This document shows, one piece after another, positions 23,427 to 33,935 of a DNA stretch of 64,000 bases. Made by a program: the position numbers and the translations under genes. Every line of letters starts with the position of its first letter. Positions within the stretch are counted from its first letter, which is position 1. The notes under the pieces were generated by a model. That model did no database searches. It worked only from the letters and a program-made list of their open reading frames with translations, and was not told where the DNA came from. This DNA is from Phoma sp. XZ068 (lineage: Eukaryota; Ascomycota; Dothideomycetes; Pleosporales; Didymellaceae): NCBI GenBank assembly GCA_004835665.1, contig RBKR01000013.1, forward strand, positions 558,001-622,000, written 5' to 3'.

Positions 23427-24665
23427 ATGCAGACAACGCCAGCACGCTCATCTCGCATCACAACGAGCAGGAAACGAAGTGCCGTATCAGCTCTAGGTCT
23501 CAAACGCACAACGTCCTCTCCATCAAATGCAAGCCCATCCAAGAGGTCACTACCGACCGATGAGTCGACTGCCTACGACGAAGATGAAGAGCTGGATGAC
23601 CTTGGTATTGTAGCCTCACTGGCTTCTGACCTCAATTTCCGCGACGTACCACAGTATATGGAGTATATCCGGAATCGGATGTTTAGCGACATGCCAGAGA
23701 AGGCCGGCATGAACAGCACGCGCATCGCAGCCGTCTTGAACTTCAGAAGGCAGCTCCCGCCGTTCGTCACGATTGCGCATGTGGACGCGTTAAGTACGAG
23801 TTCCACAACTGTTGAAAGGGAGATTGCTGAGCTAGCGACCAAGGGTGTGGTGCGGAGAGTTACCATTCCGCATCGAGGTGTCGGTGCTGCTGCTGTCGGC
23901 GATGGAATTACGAGTGTGAAGGAGTGGCAGGCGCTTGTACGAGGGCATGCTGAGTTGACTGATGAACTTAAGAGTTCGTAACATATTTCAATGAGTATTT
24001 ATCACACTTAACTAATCATAGAGATAGACAAATATATCCGCGTAATGGACGCCCACCCAACGTCGACAACAATCCCTGGTTCAGTATTCACACCAGCCGA
24101 GATTGCTGCACTGACAGGCACCGGCTTTCTGACCTCAACTGCTACACTCAACACAACAGCCTCTTCATTCTTCGCTTCGCCAGGTGCCGCCTCTCTATCC
24201 GCAATTTCAACATCAGGGTCTCGTCATGCGGCCGGTTCTCTGGAAGCCGTAGGAGGCCAACACGCAACGCAACACATGCACGGCGGGACTTTTATCTCTT
24301 CTCGCGCCCCAGTCATAGGAACCTTCTCCTTCTCTCTCCCCCACACAGGCATGCACATTAAGCTGCTCGTCGACGCGCGAAATCACTTACTGAGCATCTT
24401 GAAAAAGTGCAAATTCAACGCCGCACCCCTCGACGTGTTGAGGGAGCGGTGGGATGGCGGAGTTGCTGGCACCGGGAGTGCGGAGAGGGAGGAGAGGAAG
24501 AAGGCGAGAAGGGAGTTTGTGGGCGTGCTGCCCGGGAGGACGAAGAAGTGGAAGCAATTCTATGGTATGCGATTTGAGTGGGTGTTGGAAGAGTGTGTTG
24601 GAGCAGGATTGTTGGAGCTTTTTGAGACGGGGAGTGTGGGGAGGGCAGCAAGGTTGGTGTCTTAA
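23427..24665 (+). CDS. STK19-like winged-helix protein
   Basis: Exon 1 is 23427-23973 and exon 2 is 24022-24665, with a 48-nt intron (GTTCGT donor, TTAACTAAT branch); 396 residues. After a basic, Ser-rich N-terminus the sequence contains HVDALSTSSTTVEREIAELA, GVVRRVTIPHRG and FTPAEIAALTGTGFL, with a C-terminal FEWVLEECVGAGLLELFETG. This is the pattern of fungal proteins annotated as serine-threonine protein kinase 19. Human STK19 is now regarded as a winged-helix nucleic-acid-binding factor acting in transcription-coupled repair, not a kinase, and no kinase motifs are visible here. A nuclear role is therefore inferred. Its 3' end converges on the reductase gene with 62 bp between them. Confidence 0.82.
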
Positions 24666-24727
24666 AGAATGTCATTCTATTTGCATTTAATTGCCGTGCT
24701 GCACGGCTATGAGTCCCACAGTCATAG

Positions 24728-25853
24728 CTATAGATGGCTTCTCAACTCAACCTGCTGATCCAGGAAAGTGCCCACAGTGTCCTTCATGGATCGCCACTTG
24801 ACGCCCAGCACCTCCTCGGCCCGTTGCGTATCGACCTTGGGCACTTCTTCAAACTGTCTCCCCAGCTTCTCTCCGAGACTCGGCTTCACTCCGACACTGG
24901 GATACTTCTCGCGCACAAAATCGACGAGTTGTCCCCACGTCCATCCATCCCTCTCGCCGGCATTGAGAATAAACTCCGCCACCTCACCCTTCCCACCGAC
25001 TTCAACATCCAACGCCTTGATATGCGCCTCCGCGACATTCCTCACATCCACCGCCGTCGTCGGGATGGGCGGGTCGGGGGACTGCAGTGCACCCCATAGC
25101 ATGGCGTTTGTGCCGTCGGTAGCATCAGCAGATGTCTGCGTGAGGTTACGGCCAAAGACAAAGGACGGGTGGAGCGTGACGATAGAGAAAGAGGGTTTGG
25201 TCGTGGATGCCCAGTCAAGGGTAGCGCGGTGCGCGAGGATCTTGGAGGCATGGTATTTGAGGCCGCCGCTTGCACGGGGGTCGTCGGGGAAGGACATTTT
25301 GGGGTCGACGGGGATGGAGTGGTTGAGGCCTTCTGTGGGTTTGTTAGTTAGTAAGCCTTATTACACCAAGACAAAGTATGTTATAGGTGCTGGCTTCAGG
25401 AGAAAAGATGTAGGAGGACTTACCTTTGGCGATGAATTTACCGGTGACCAATGCATCCAACGGAACCAGCGCGAGGATCGAAGAAACTACGACGACGCGC
25501 TTGATGGTATCAACACCCTTTGCAGCATCGAGCAGTGCGATCGTGCCCTGGACTGCAGGGCTCAGGTAGTCGGATTCAAAATCTGACCCCTTCCCGGGCA
25601 TAGGAGAGGCGAGATGGAAGACATATGTCACGTCTTTCAGAGCTTCGTTGAAGGCACCCGCGCTCGTAAAGTCCGGGACAATGGTGAAGGTGAGCTTGGC
25701 TGCATGTTCTGAGAACACTGCGCGTAGACTGGCAATCTGAGATTGCTTGCGAACGCTGAGGCGCACTGCGTAGCCTGCAGAGAGGGCTTGGCTGACAACA
25801 TGCGAGCCGATGAAGCCCGTTGCGCCGGTGATGAAGATGAGGGGTTGAGACAT
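24728..25853 (-). CDS. NAD(P)-dependent extended SDR (dihydroflavonol reductase/Gre2-like)
   Basis: Exon 1 is 25853..25424 and exon 2 is 25332..24728; the 91-nt intron (GTAAGT...CCCACAG, CTAACTAAC branch) gives 344 residues. The N-terminal Rossmann motif is FITGATGFIGSHV. VFHLASPM and VVVVSSILAL mark the following strands, and the active-site Tyr-Lys pair is YHASK. These place it in the extended short-chain dehydrogenases that include dihydroflavonol-4-reductase and yeast Gre2 (methylglyoxal and carbonyl reduction). Cytosolic, with no targeting signal. The substrate cannot be told from sequence. No biosynthetic cluster surrounds it. Confidence 0.9.
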
Positions 25854-26401
25854 GATAAATTTGAGTTTGAAATGTGCGAAGGATTGCTGAGTAGAGGAAG
25901 TTGTTGCTGTGGTATACTGACTCTCAGAGCAAAAATGTGCTTCTTATCTGAACTGAGTGTCTTGAATGCCACCAGGGGTTGGTAAGCGGACGCATTTTGG
26001 TCAAAGTGTGTTGAGATGATTACTGAGTGGCACTCTCAAATGTTTAGGAATCAAATAAAATGATGTTTCTCTACCCAGCATGTCGACATTTGCAATGGGG
26101 TCCATGTACTGCCGTAGCATCTTTGGTGATCGAATGAATAGTAATCAGTGGCCAACACCTCAATGGTCCACCTGCATTCTCGAGCAATAAGTAATCAGCA
26201 TACTGGACGAGTTTCGGAAGTACTCAAAAGACACAACAACTAATCATCACTGGTACTTGCGTTGGAATGCAACGTGTGCATGCTTACAGTCATGATTATA
26301 ACAAGTGGCACACACCCAGCGTACAGTGGACCATCACTCACACTCACGACATACAGACTCGCGAATCAAGCATCTCACTAACACGAAAACGAGACGAAAA
26401 G
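25854..26401. other. Divergent intergenic region
   Basis: A 548-bp stretch upstream of both the reductase (-) and the tautomerase (+). The tautomerase frame is open upstream to 26267, but the family's N-terminal Met-Pro lies at 26402. No TATA box or repeat is clear. Confidence 0.45.
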
Positions 26402-26854
26402 ATGCCGCTTTGGTTAGTCTTTCACCCAGATGGCACGTTCGAGGATGATGGATCCAAGGAGGCACTCTGCGCCGACATCACCAAGATATACACCAGTGTC
26501 GGCCTACCTGCTTTCTACGTCGTCGTCAACTTTATCAAGATGGCTGGCAATACCATGTGGGTGGGCGGCAAGAAGCTGAGCAAGGACAAGCCATTCATTC
26601 GAATCGCCATTGAGCACATCGCTGTGACGCTTCCAAACGAAGATGAGGTGTACCAGAGGACGGCCAATGCGGTAGATGCTGCTCTCAAACCGCATGTGGC
26701 GGACAAAGGCTATGATTATGAGTTTCACATCGACGAGACTGAGCGCAGACTGTGGAAGATTAATGGCCAATTTCCTCCAGCGTTCAAGAGCGAGGAGGAG
26801 AAGGTGTGGGTGAAGGAGAACCGGGCTGTTCCGCTGGAGAAGGGCAACCTCTGA
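26402..26854 (+). CDS. Tautomerase-superfamily protein (cis-CaaD-like, Tautomerase_3)
   Basis: A single-exon protein of 150 residues. The start at 26402 is chosen because it puts Pro directly after Met, as needed for the N-terminal catalytic proline of this superfamily once Met is removed. MPLWLVFHPDG, KPFIRIAIEHIAV and YEFHIDETERRLWKINGQFPP match the pattern of fungal tautomerase/cis-3-chloroacrylic acid dehalogenase-like proteins, including Arg, Tyr and Glu at likely active-site places. The natural substrate in fungi is unknown; dehalogenase activity should not be assumed. The last base of the stop codon is the first base of a 17-bp minisatellite, so the 3' UTR begins as a repeat array. Confidence 0.88.
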   Translation: MPLWLVFHPDGTFEDDGSKEALCADITKIYTSVGLPAFYVVVNFIKMAGNTMWVGGKKLSKDKPFIRIAIEHIAVTLPNEDEVYQRTANAVDAALKPHVADKGYDYEFHIDETERRLWKINGQFPPAFKSEEEKVWVKENRAVPLEKGNL

Positions 26855-26989
26855 GGCATGGATAGTAGCAAGGCATGGATAGTAGCAAGGCATGGATAGT
26901 AGCAAGGCATGGATAGTAGCAAGGCATGGATAGTAGCAAGGCATGGATAGTAGCAAGGCATGGATAGTAGCAAGGCATGGATAGTATCA
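26854..26989. repeat. 17-bp minisatellite, 8 head-to-tail copies
   Basis: The unit AGGCATGGATAGTAGCA is repeated from 26854: seven identical copies, then an eighth (26973-26989) with one change (G to T). Two decayed partial units follow (GACATGGACAG, then CGCATGGATAG at about 27006-27016). It occupies the 3' UTR of the tautomerase gene from the stop codon on. There are no spacers, so it is not a CRISPR. On the minus strand the unit has no stop in any frame, which creates periodic reading frames that are not genes. Confidence 0.97.
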
Positions 26990-27391
26990 GACATGGACAG
27001 TTTTCGCATGGATAGGCTTTCAAGGCATTCAAGACATTCAATGCAAACGCCGTCGAGCTGAGCGGCTCAAATGTGATGAAATGGAGCAGAGTCTGGCATT
27101 GTGATTGGCGTGCATATTCGAGAATGTAGAGGCCGTGATTGGACGCGCAAAGGTGCGCGGTTGGCGCTGGAAGTGAGGCGAGCTGCCAGCAGCGGGCCGG
27201 TGCACGAACGCTCTTGCCTCCGCCCGCAACGCCAGGCTGCTAGGGCGGCTACTCTTGGGAGTGCATGCAGCGAGCGCGACTGCCACCGACAACCCAACGT
27301 GACTGTGACGACGTGCGGCTCATGCGGGCACTTTGGGCAGCCGTTCTTTCCCTTCATCGCTGCAGCGGGCCGCTGAACTAACTCGGCCGCC
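26990..27391. promoter_or_regulatory. Promoter region of the RING-finger gene
   Basis: 402 bp between the minisatellite and the RING protein start. It becomes GC-rich after 27150. No TATA box is seen. Confidence 0.4.
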
Positions 27392-30300
27392 ATGGACAGC
27401 AGCAATTCCCGCGCCTCACCCACCCCGCCCACCAAGGCAGAGGCCATGGCGTCGGCAGCACGAGCGTCGCGCGGCAGCACGCCGACGGCCAGCCGCTCGG
27501 CCTCGCGGCTGAAGGCAGAGGCCCACGCAGACAAGCCCGCGCGAGCGGCGAGCAGTAACAGCCTCAAGCAAAAGATGGCAGCCAAGGGCGACGAGCCGCC
27601 GCGGGCGAGCAAAGCAGACGAGGTGCGCATCGACGGCGGGCCTGGTGCACACGCACCGCAGCAGGAGCGGGGGCTAACACGACGCAGCAACTGAAGGCTC
27701 TGAAGGGCGAGTTTGACAGCCTGCGCTCGCACCTCACGTGCAAGATTTGCGACCGCCTGCTCTACCAGCCATACACAATAGCGTGCGGGCACACGTACTG
27801 CTACACGGTGGGCCTCTCCTCATACATGGCACCGCTGCCTGAACCCCGTTGGCTGACCATGCACAGTGTCTCTGCACGTGGTTCCAGAACCTGAAGCAGA
27901 ACAAGTCGAAGCTGACCTGCCCCGACTGCCGTGTCGATGTCAAGCATCTGCCTGCCCCCGCTTATGTCGTAGGTGCAGCATTCGAAACGACGGCGAGCAC
28001 ATCTGACAAGACCTCTAGATCCGGGACATGACCGCCGTCTTCGTCGCTCGAGCCGACCTCCTTCCACTCGGCGAGACCCTCGAGGAGCACAGGAAATGGC
28101 AGCAAGACGACGCCGACGCCGTGCAAAAAGACCGCGACAACACGGATCCACGCACCGGAGGACTGTTCAAAGGCCTGTTCAACGCACCTGCGCACCCACT
28201 GCGCCCCTCGCTCCACATTGTCCGCGATCAAGAGGACGGCGTCGACCGATGTCCAATATGCACGTGGGAGCTCGAGGACGGTGGATGCACTCAGTGTGGC
28301 CTCGTCTTCGACGAGACAGGCGAGGTCTCCTGGGACAACAGCTTCACTGGCTTCAGCGACATGGACGAGATGTCAGAGCAGGACGCCGACGACCTCGACG
28401 CCGCCCTGGGCCTCGAGGAAGGCGAGTTCGAGGGCTTTGGCGACCCAATGGATGGCTGGCAAGACTACCTCGGCGATCCAGGAGCCGGTTTCGTCATGCG
28501 TCGTTTCCTCCAACACAACAATGCTGCGACACGGCGCCACATGTCTCACAGCGAAGCCGGCAGCAGGCGCTCCTACTCTCAGAGCATCGTCTCGGATATC
28601 TACGGTGATGAAATGGACACCGTCGAGGAGGAAGACGAGGAGGAGGACTCTGAAATGAACGACTTCATTGACGACGACGCCCTGGAGTCATCAGCTTCTG
28701 CCAGTGGCGCGTCGTCGACGCCCGGCCAGACACCGCAGCCTACAGCAAGTCGGCCACGCGCACACGCCAGAGCGCGACCCGTCGTGGAAGAATCCGAGAC
28801 CAGCTCAACGATATCAAGCGTGGTCGAAGAAGAGGAAGACGAGGACGAAGAAGACGTTGGCCCTGTACGTCGAGGCCAGAGACCACAGCCCCAAAGACCG
28901 CGAGCTCAGGACCATGTGCTGAACAGGGCTAATGGCACTCGATCTCGCTTCGCTCGTGTGGTTGCGCCATCCTCGTCAGCCTCTACGGATGCTTCAGCGG
29001 ATGATCTCGACGAGGATACGCAGGCCTTACTGGAAGAAGAAGGCTGGATGCGTCAAACGGACGACGATGAAATGGATGAAGAAGATGGGGATAGCGATGG
29101 AGGAGCTACGACCGTTGGGTGGGAACCGCTTGCGAATTCAAATGACAGAAGCCGAATGGGCGGTTCTCTAACACCTACTGCAGATCGCCCTCGGCCTAGT
29201 GCCCCCATACGTCCCCCCTCGCGAGTGGGCAACCTACGAGCAGTCGATGCCTCCCGTGGCCTCCGACGAAGATCCTCTGTACTGTCAAACGCAGCTCCCC
29301 ATTACGAAGATGGCGAAGCCGACGATGACGACTCCGATCAAGACGGAGACCTCGATATGGCAATGCACTCGCTTCGCAATCGCCGTTCGCAACAGATGAT
29401 GCGCAATGGACCAGCCTTCCAGAATGCAACAACTCGGTTTGCACCCCAGGGGGCCAATGCTGTCAACGAAGCAGACACCGATGACAACTCAGACAACTCA
29501 CAAGCTGGCCTTGGCCGCCGCGCGGCGCGTACTCAACGCCGTGAGTATGATCCTCGTATCAGTTGGATGTTCGCTGCCCATCAAGCCGCATTGCAACAGC
29601 ACCAAATGGGCGGCAATCTGATAGACATTGAATCTCGCTCCATCACCCCACTCAACCGCCCACCTACGTCCAACCGCAACCGTCAAAGTCCCGCACCAGC
29701 CTCCTTCTCCCCCTTCATTCCTCCAGCGCGGATGCGAACTCCGCTGACTGACAATAACAACAACTTCGGTCTGCGTATTATGGCCTCCCCCAATAGGCGG
29801 AGTGCTATGTCCCCAGCTCTTCCCGCAGCCAATGTTATGGAGAACGCATTTCGAAACGACCGACCACCTTCTGCCAGCTCGGCAAGCAATGATTCTGTCA
29901 TATTGACACCCGGCACGTCAACACCCAATTCACAGTACTCCATCGATCAAACTGTACGTACGCATGCTGTTGCGGCTATGGATATGATCGATCGCCCCCA
30001 GAGTCGCGTAAGCGCTCGCCCCCCTTCAGCGGCAGGTCGAAGGGGATCCGCGAATTTCTCGCCTGTATATCAGAATTTCCCACCTCCCAACATGGGTATG
30101 CATGCTCCAGCATCAGCAGTGCCTGCTCGCCCAGCCAACCCGTGGGCTGCATACGTGTCGCGTAGCATTCGAGCTCGCAATTCTCGGTTAGGATTGCGAG
30201 AGCAATCATCGACTGCTACACTGAGACCCACTAGCTCGCGTGCTAACATCCGTGAAAATCCGGCTCCCACGCCAGTCATGAGGCCACAGACGTCACGAAT

Positions 30301-30901
30301 TGGCTTGCGTTCTCAGCCTTCAGTGCGTCGACTCAGCGCACAGCCGTCTACCAGAGCCCTGCGAGCTCCTCCTTCGCCTGGACCGAACGGTCAAGTGGCT
30401 AGTCCAACGATGGCACGAGTCCCGATGGGATTGACACCAGACGATGTGCATGCTCGTGCTCGAGAGCTACGCAACACCAGAGAACAGGCTCTTGGTCTCT
30501 CCAACAATGTACCAGCACGAACCAACCCATTCTCGTCAGGGTTCCGCCGCCCAAGCAACGCTGGGAACATGCCCCCTATGGCAACAGCACCAGGTGTTTC
30601 CCAACATGTCCGGAGCAACTCGAATGAATCGATGGGCTCTGTCAATTCCGCCGGCACCGCCCATGATGGATCCACGGGTCCATCTTTAGGTCGGCGCAGA
30701 AGCAATCGCAACATGATGAATGCCCCACCACCCGGCGTTCTCCCTCCATCACAGGCCTTTACATCCCCAGTTACTGCGTACACCAACGACGCGTACCGGT
30801 CACGCCAGGGCAACACTATTGGGCCACTGGCGGCTTTCGAGCCGCAAGCGCAAAACAATCACAGGACAGCCAATCCTGTGGTCACTGGTCAACTTATTTG
30901 A
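27392..30901 (+). CDS. RING-finger E3 ubiquitin ligase with long disordered tail
   Basis: Four exons: 27392-27622, 27688-27807, 27867-27968 and 28019-30901; all three introns (65, 59 and 50 nt) lie in phase 0, giving 1,111 residues. A complete C3HC4 RING spans residues 95-138: C95-x2-C98, C110-x-H112, C115-x2-C118, C135-x2-C138. It is built from exons 2 and 3, which confirms the splicing. A second four-Cys element, CPIC...CTQC near residues 229-243, resembles a zinc ribbon. After that, some 850 residues are acidic then basic, Ser/Pro/Arg-rich and disordered. It is expected to pass ubiquitin from an E2 to unknown targets, probably in the nucleus. I recognise it only as a fungal RING protein without a settled name. 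Confidence 0.88.
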
Positions 30902-31456
30902 TCAGTGTTCTTTCACGAACGAGCTTAGAGTTATGACTCGATTATGACTCAACCCTTTCCTTTGGTATCTTGGTATTCTGGCAGGATTTGGTGTTTGGAT
31001 GGATATTTGGGACAGGTGCATCACTTTACGAGCGTATGATCATGACTTCTGTCTTTCAGCGGCATCAAAACGGGTATCTCGGTTTCTGTGCATTGTTCGG
31101 CGTCATTACCCTGCACTATACCACACTCCTGGGCGAGATTCATGTAAGAAGGGTACAGAGCTAGAGTGGCTCATGCAATGCAATCGTTCCTGGCGTTACA
31201 ATTCAGCGTGTTTGACAAGTCTTAAGTTTGAACATGAATGAACGTCCGAGGAACGCACGCACACCACGCGGTGTCACGTTATGACGCACTCGTCATTCAA
31301 ATAGTCCGCATTGTCCTCTTATCGATAACGAAACTCCGCAGACCACCGAGGTCTCTCGTCCCCGGACTTACTCAAGCTCCATTGCGCGCATCAAGCACTA
31401 CTCTACCCAGACGTTATCCCTCACCTTCAATTCTCCGAACTACCATTGCGATCACC
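30902..31456. other. Intergenic region RING gene to COX23
   Basis: 555 bp holding the RING gene 3' end and the COX23 promoter. An open frame upstream of the COX23 ATG (from 31238) is in frame, but its residues are not family-like and are treated as leader. Confidence 0.45.
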
Positions 31457-31924
31457 ATGGCGAAGACCGACAAGCTCGGCGAGAACGACAAGGCAGAATG
31501 GTCCGGCCCGACCGCCACAAAGTTCGACAAGTACGCACACCGCACCTACTCGTCTGCACCGTACCGAATCGAAGCTGATGGGACGATAGCAAAGCGTATA
31601 GCGAGTACTTCGATCCCTGCCAGGAAGCGGCAGATAAGAGCATTAGGTGCTTGAAGCGCAATGGCGGGGAGAGAGCCATGTGTAGCGATTTCTTCCAGTA
31701 CGTGGTAGACCATGCGCCTTGCTGTGTATCTGCTAATGAGTTCCGTGCAGAGCGTATAGGGATTGTAAACAGCAATGGGTAGGTTCACCCCGATATCGAC
31801 GAAGCGCTCTGAAAACCGATCGAGCTACCGCGCGCGTGTATGTTTCTTCTTGGAGACGATAGCTAACACTGGATAGATGGAGGCACGTAAGGAGGCGAAG
31901 AAGAATAAATCCTGGTTCAGCTAG
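31457..31924 (+). CDS. COX23: COX23-like twin CX9C mitochondrial protein
   Basis: Four exons: 31457-31530, 31590-31697, 31751-31778 and 31877-31924, for 85 residues. Splicing yields KFDNKAYSEYFDPCQEAADK followed by two perfect CX9C pairs, C-QEAADKSIR-C and C-SDFFQAYRD-C, then KQQWMEARKEAKKNKSWFS. This is the CHCH fold of Cox23, a copper/redox-linked assembly factor for cytochrome c oxidase imported into the mitochondrial intermembrane space by the Mia40 pathway. The gene is hard to see in unspliced DNA because each exon lies in a different frame. The third intron (98 nt) is the longest. Cox17 and Cox19 also have CX9C pairs, but the flanking YRDCKQQWMEARK fits Cox23 best. Confidence 0.9.
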
Positions 31925-33264
31925 AGGGGGGTAAATACTGGGGCGAAGAGGCAGAGGCGTGTATCTCCGCTCTGTGGTGCATTGGCTTGGCGTTTGGGTT
32001 GCATATATTTGAATGAAGAGAAGGCTGTACGATACATGGTGCAATGAAGGATGCAGTGGCGACTACAATGGAGGTACTGGACGTGTGAAAGGCCACGGCG
32101 ACGTACAAGTATGCCTGCTGGGTTCGGTGTCGAATCGTTTTCGTGTACTATGGATATCCTTTGACTTGAACAACGACTGAATCGCAGTTGTATTTTCACT
32201 GGGTGGCTACAGAGTTGTCTTGCTTTGCGAGGACAAGTCCCTGTATGTTCATGTTGGAGATGATATTGTATATGACAGAGCTTCGTGTCGAAGTTTTAAA
32301 CGTGCTGTGAAGGGTTCTGGAGGTTGCATGCATGCTATTGCGGAGGTGATGTTGGCTCGAATATATACAAAGATATACAGTACCCTTTTACGTACGACCA
32401 TAGGATGTCGAAGAGAGTTTCCGATGTACGCTCTTCATGGAGAATCCTATCAGTCATTGCTTTTTTTCACGAACAGAAATCGATGCTCGCGGCGTACTCG
32501 CCTTTTTGCGGTCAATCAACTGATATTTCGCACAAGATGGAATACTACACCTCGGTTTATGTCCATACTTCTAGCATCTATGATTGAGATCCTATCCCCA
32601 GGCAATCTGAGCTAGGTTATCGCTTCGCTTTTCCCATGGCGTTTGTATCGTTGAACCTCATCAGCTCCGATATCAGAAATCCAGCGCCTTACATATGGGT
32701 ACAAAGCTCCACTTCTAATATCCTGTTGGTGTTCCTCACCCGTCAATAATATTAGTTGAAGGATTTAGAGACTTGCTATGCGATCAAGCTGCAACAACCA
32801 CCGATTGAGTCACGCACTGATACCAACGATCAATCACGTGGGAAGAATCAGATCCATGGTTCATTTGGCTTCAATCTACAAGAAGCCTATATTAGTTGTG
32901 CTTTTGCTGGTCATTGAAGCTTCTGTTGCGTGTGGCTGCTCTTGAACAGTGCCTGGACGCGCTCCTTGTTCGACACCCGGCTGGAAATGAATCGATCTTA
33001 ATTGGAACAACTCGTCTGACAACACATTGCGGCGGATTGTGATTTCGGTGATTCCACCACATCAGAGTTGGAGTGCAGAACCTTCTCAGAATTTGTGGGA
33101 GCAGCTTCGATCGGTACTTAACCTCCAGTGACCTAATGCTCCTCGCGCAGTTTGGACTCAACCATAGTACACCCCAACACCGTTAAGTCCCTCAGAAATG
33201 GGTATCCTCACAGCTGACTGCACATTCATTCTTCTTGCGCGCCACGCGTACACCAAGAACATCA
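31925..33264. other. Intergenic region without recognised genes
   Basis: About 1.3 kb downstream of COX23. A frame at 32220-32615 (+) is open but carries no motif. The stretch is somewhat AT-richer than the gene regions. No gene is called. Confidence 0.45.
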
Positions 33265-33935
33265 TGGCACCTCCGTATTCGACGTCCTCTGCCGCAATGC
33301 GGCGGATACCGTTGCGCCGCTTCGCAGCACAGGTTTTCTTCTGTGTTAGTGACCATCATTCCCCGCCTCCTGCAGAAGTGGGATGTCTTGTTCATCAGCG
33401 GACTCGTCGCAGTCGTCTGTGGCGCCTACATCAATTTTGTACTGACATATCGCCAACATAACGCCAAAACAACCCTCGAAGTTCGCAATACTGCATTGCT
33501 CTCTGTATGTCTATTGGACACCTTCACCAGGCCACCACCGCCATCGAAGAATGCCTCCTCGATTCTATCTCGACTTTTCGCAAGCGGAACACGTAGCTGT
33601 CCACTTCTGTCTTGCCTTGATTTTCATCCCAGAGTTCGAATTTTACCGCACATATGTCAACTTCAAGGGCATTGAATCAATCTCGACGGAATCAAGTACT
33701 TCCTCGGAGCGACCTTCGAGCTTCATCACGACTTCCCTATTTTTCACGACCCTTGGCTCTTCGGCTATTTGCCTCGCATCGAAGGACCACACGTGGAGAC
33801 ATCCAGCGAGTACAATGGCCTGCACACATTTCATCGCATACTCTTCTCAATCGGTTGTGGACTGGCAAATTTTCTCCCTAGAGAGTCTCCCCCACGTTGT
33901 CCAAGGAAATAGAGTAAATCGCAACTTGAGTCGTG
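33265..33935 (+). pseudogene. Probable eroded membrane-protein gene
   Basis: Three coding-looking pieces lie in different frames. The first starts at 33265 (MAPPYSTSS, then RRIPLRRFAAQ). A change of frame near 33340 continues as VTIIPRLLQKWDVLF and FISGLVAVVCGAYINFVLTY, two likely membrane segments. A third frame from about 33700 reads KYFLGATFELHHDFPIFHDP and ends at a stop at 33931. No intron of normal size joins the first two pieces, so frameshift decay is more likely than splicing. I do not recognise the parent family. It could instead be a multi-exon gene that I have failed to splice. Confidence 0.35.

Noticed and set aside
26854..26989. A CRISPR-like repeat array
   Set aside because: The repeats are directly adjacent with no spacers, and the genome is fungal.
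26504..27041. Three overlapping minus-strand frames with a repeating 17-residue peptide
   Set aside because: They arise because the 17-bp minisatellite lacks stops on that strand; three units (51 bp) give a 17-residue period in each frame.
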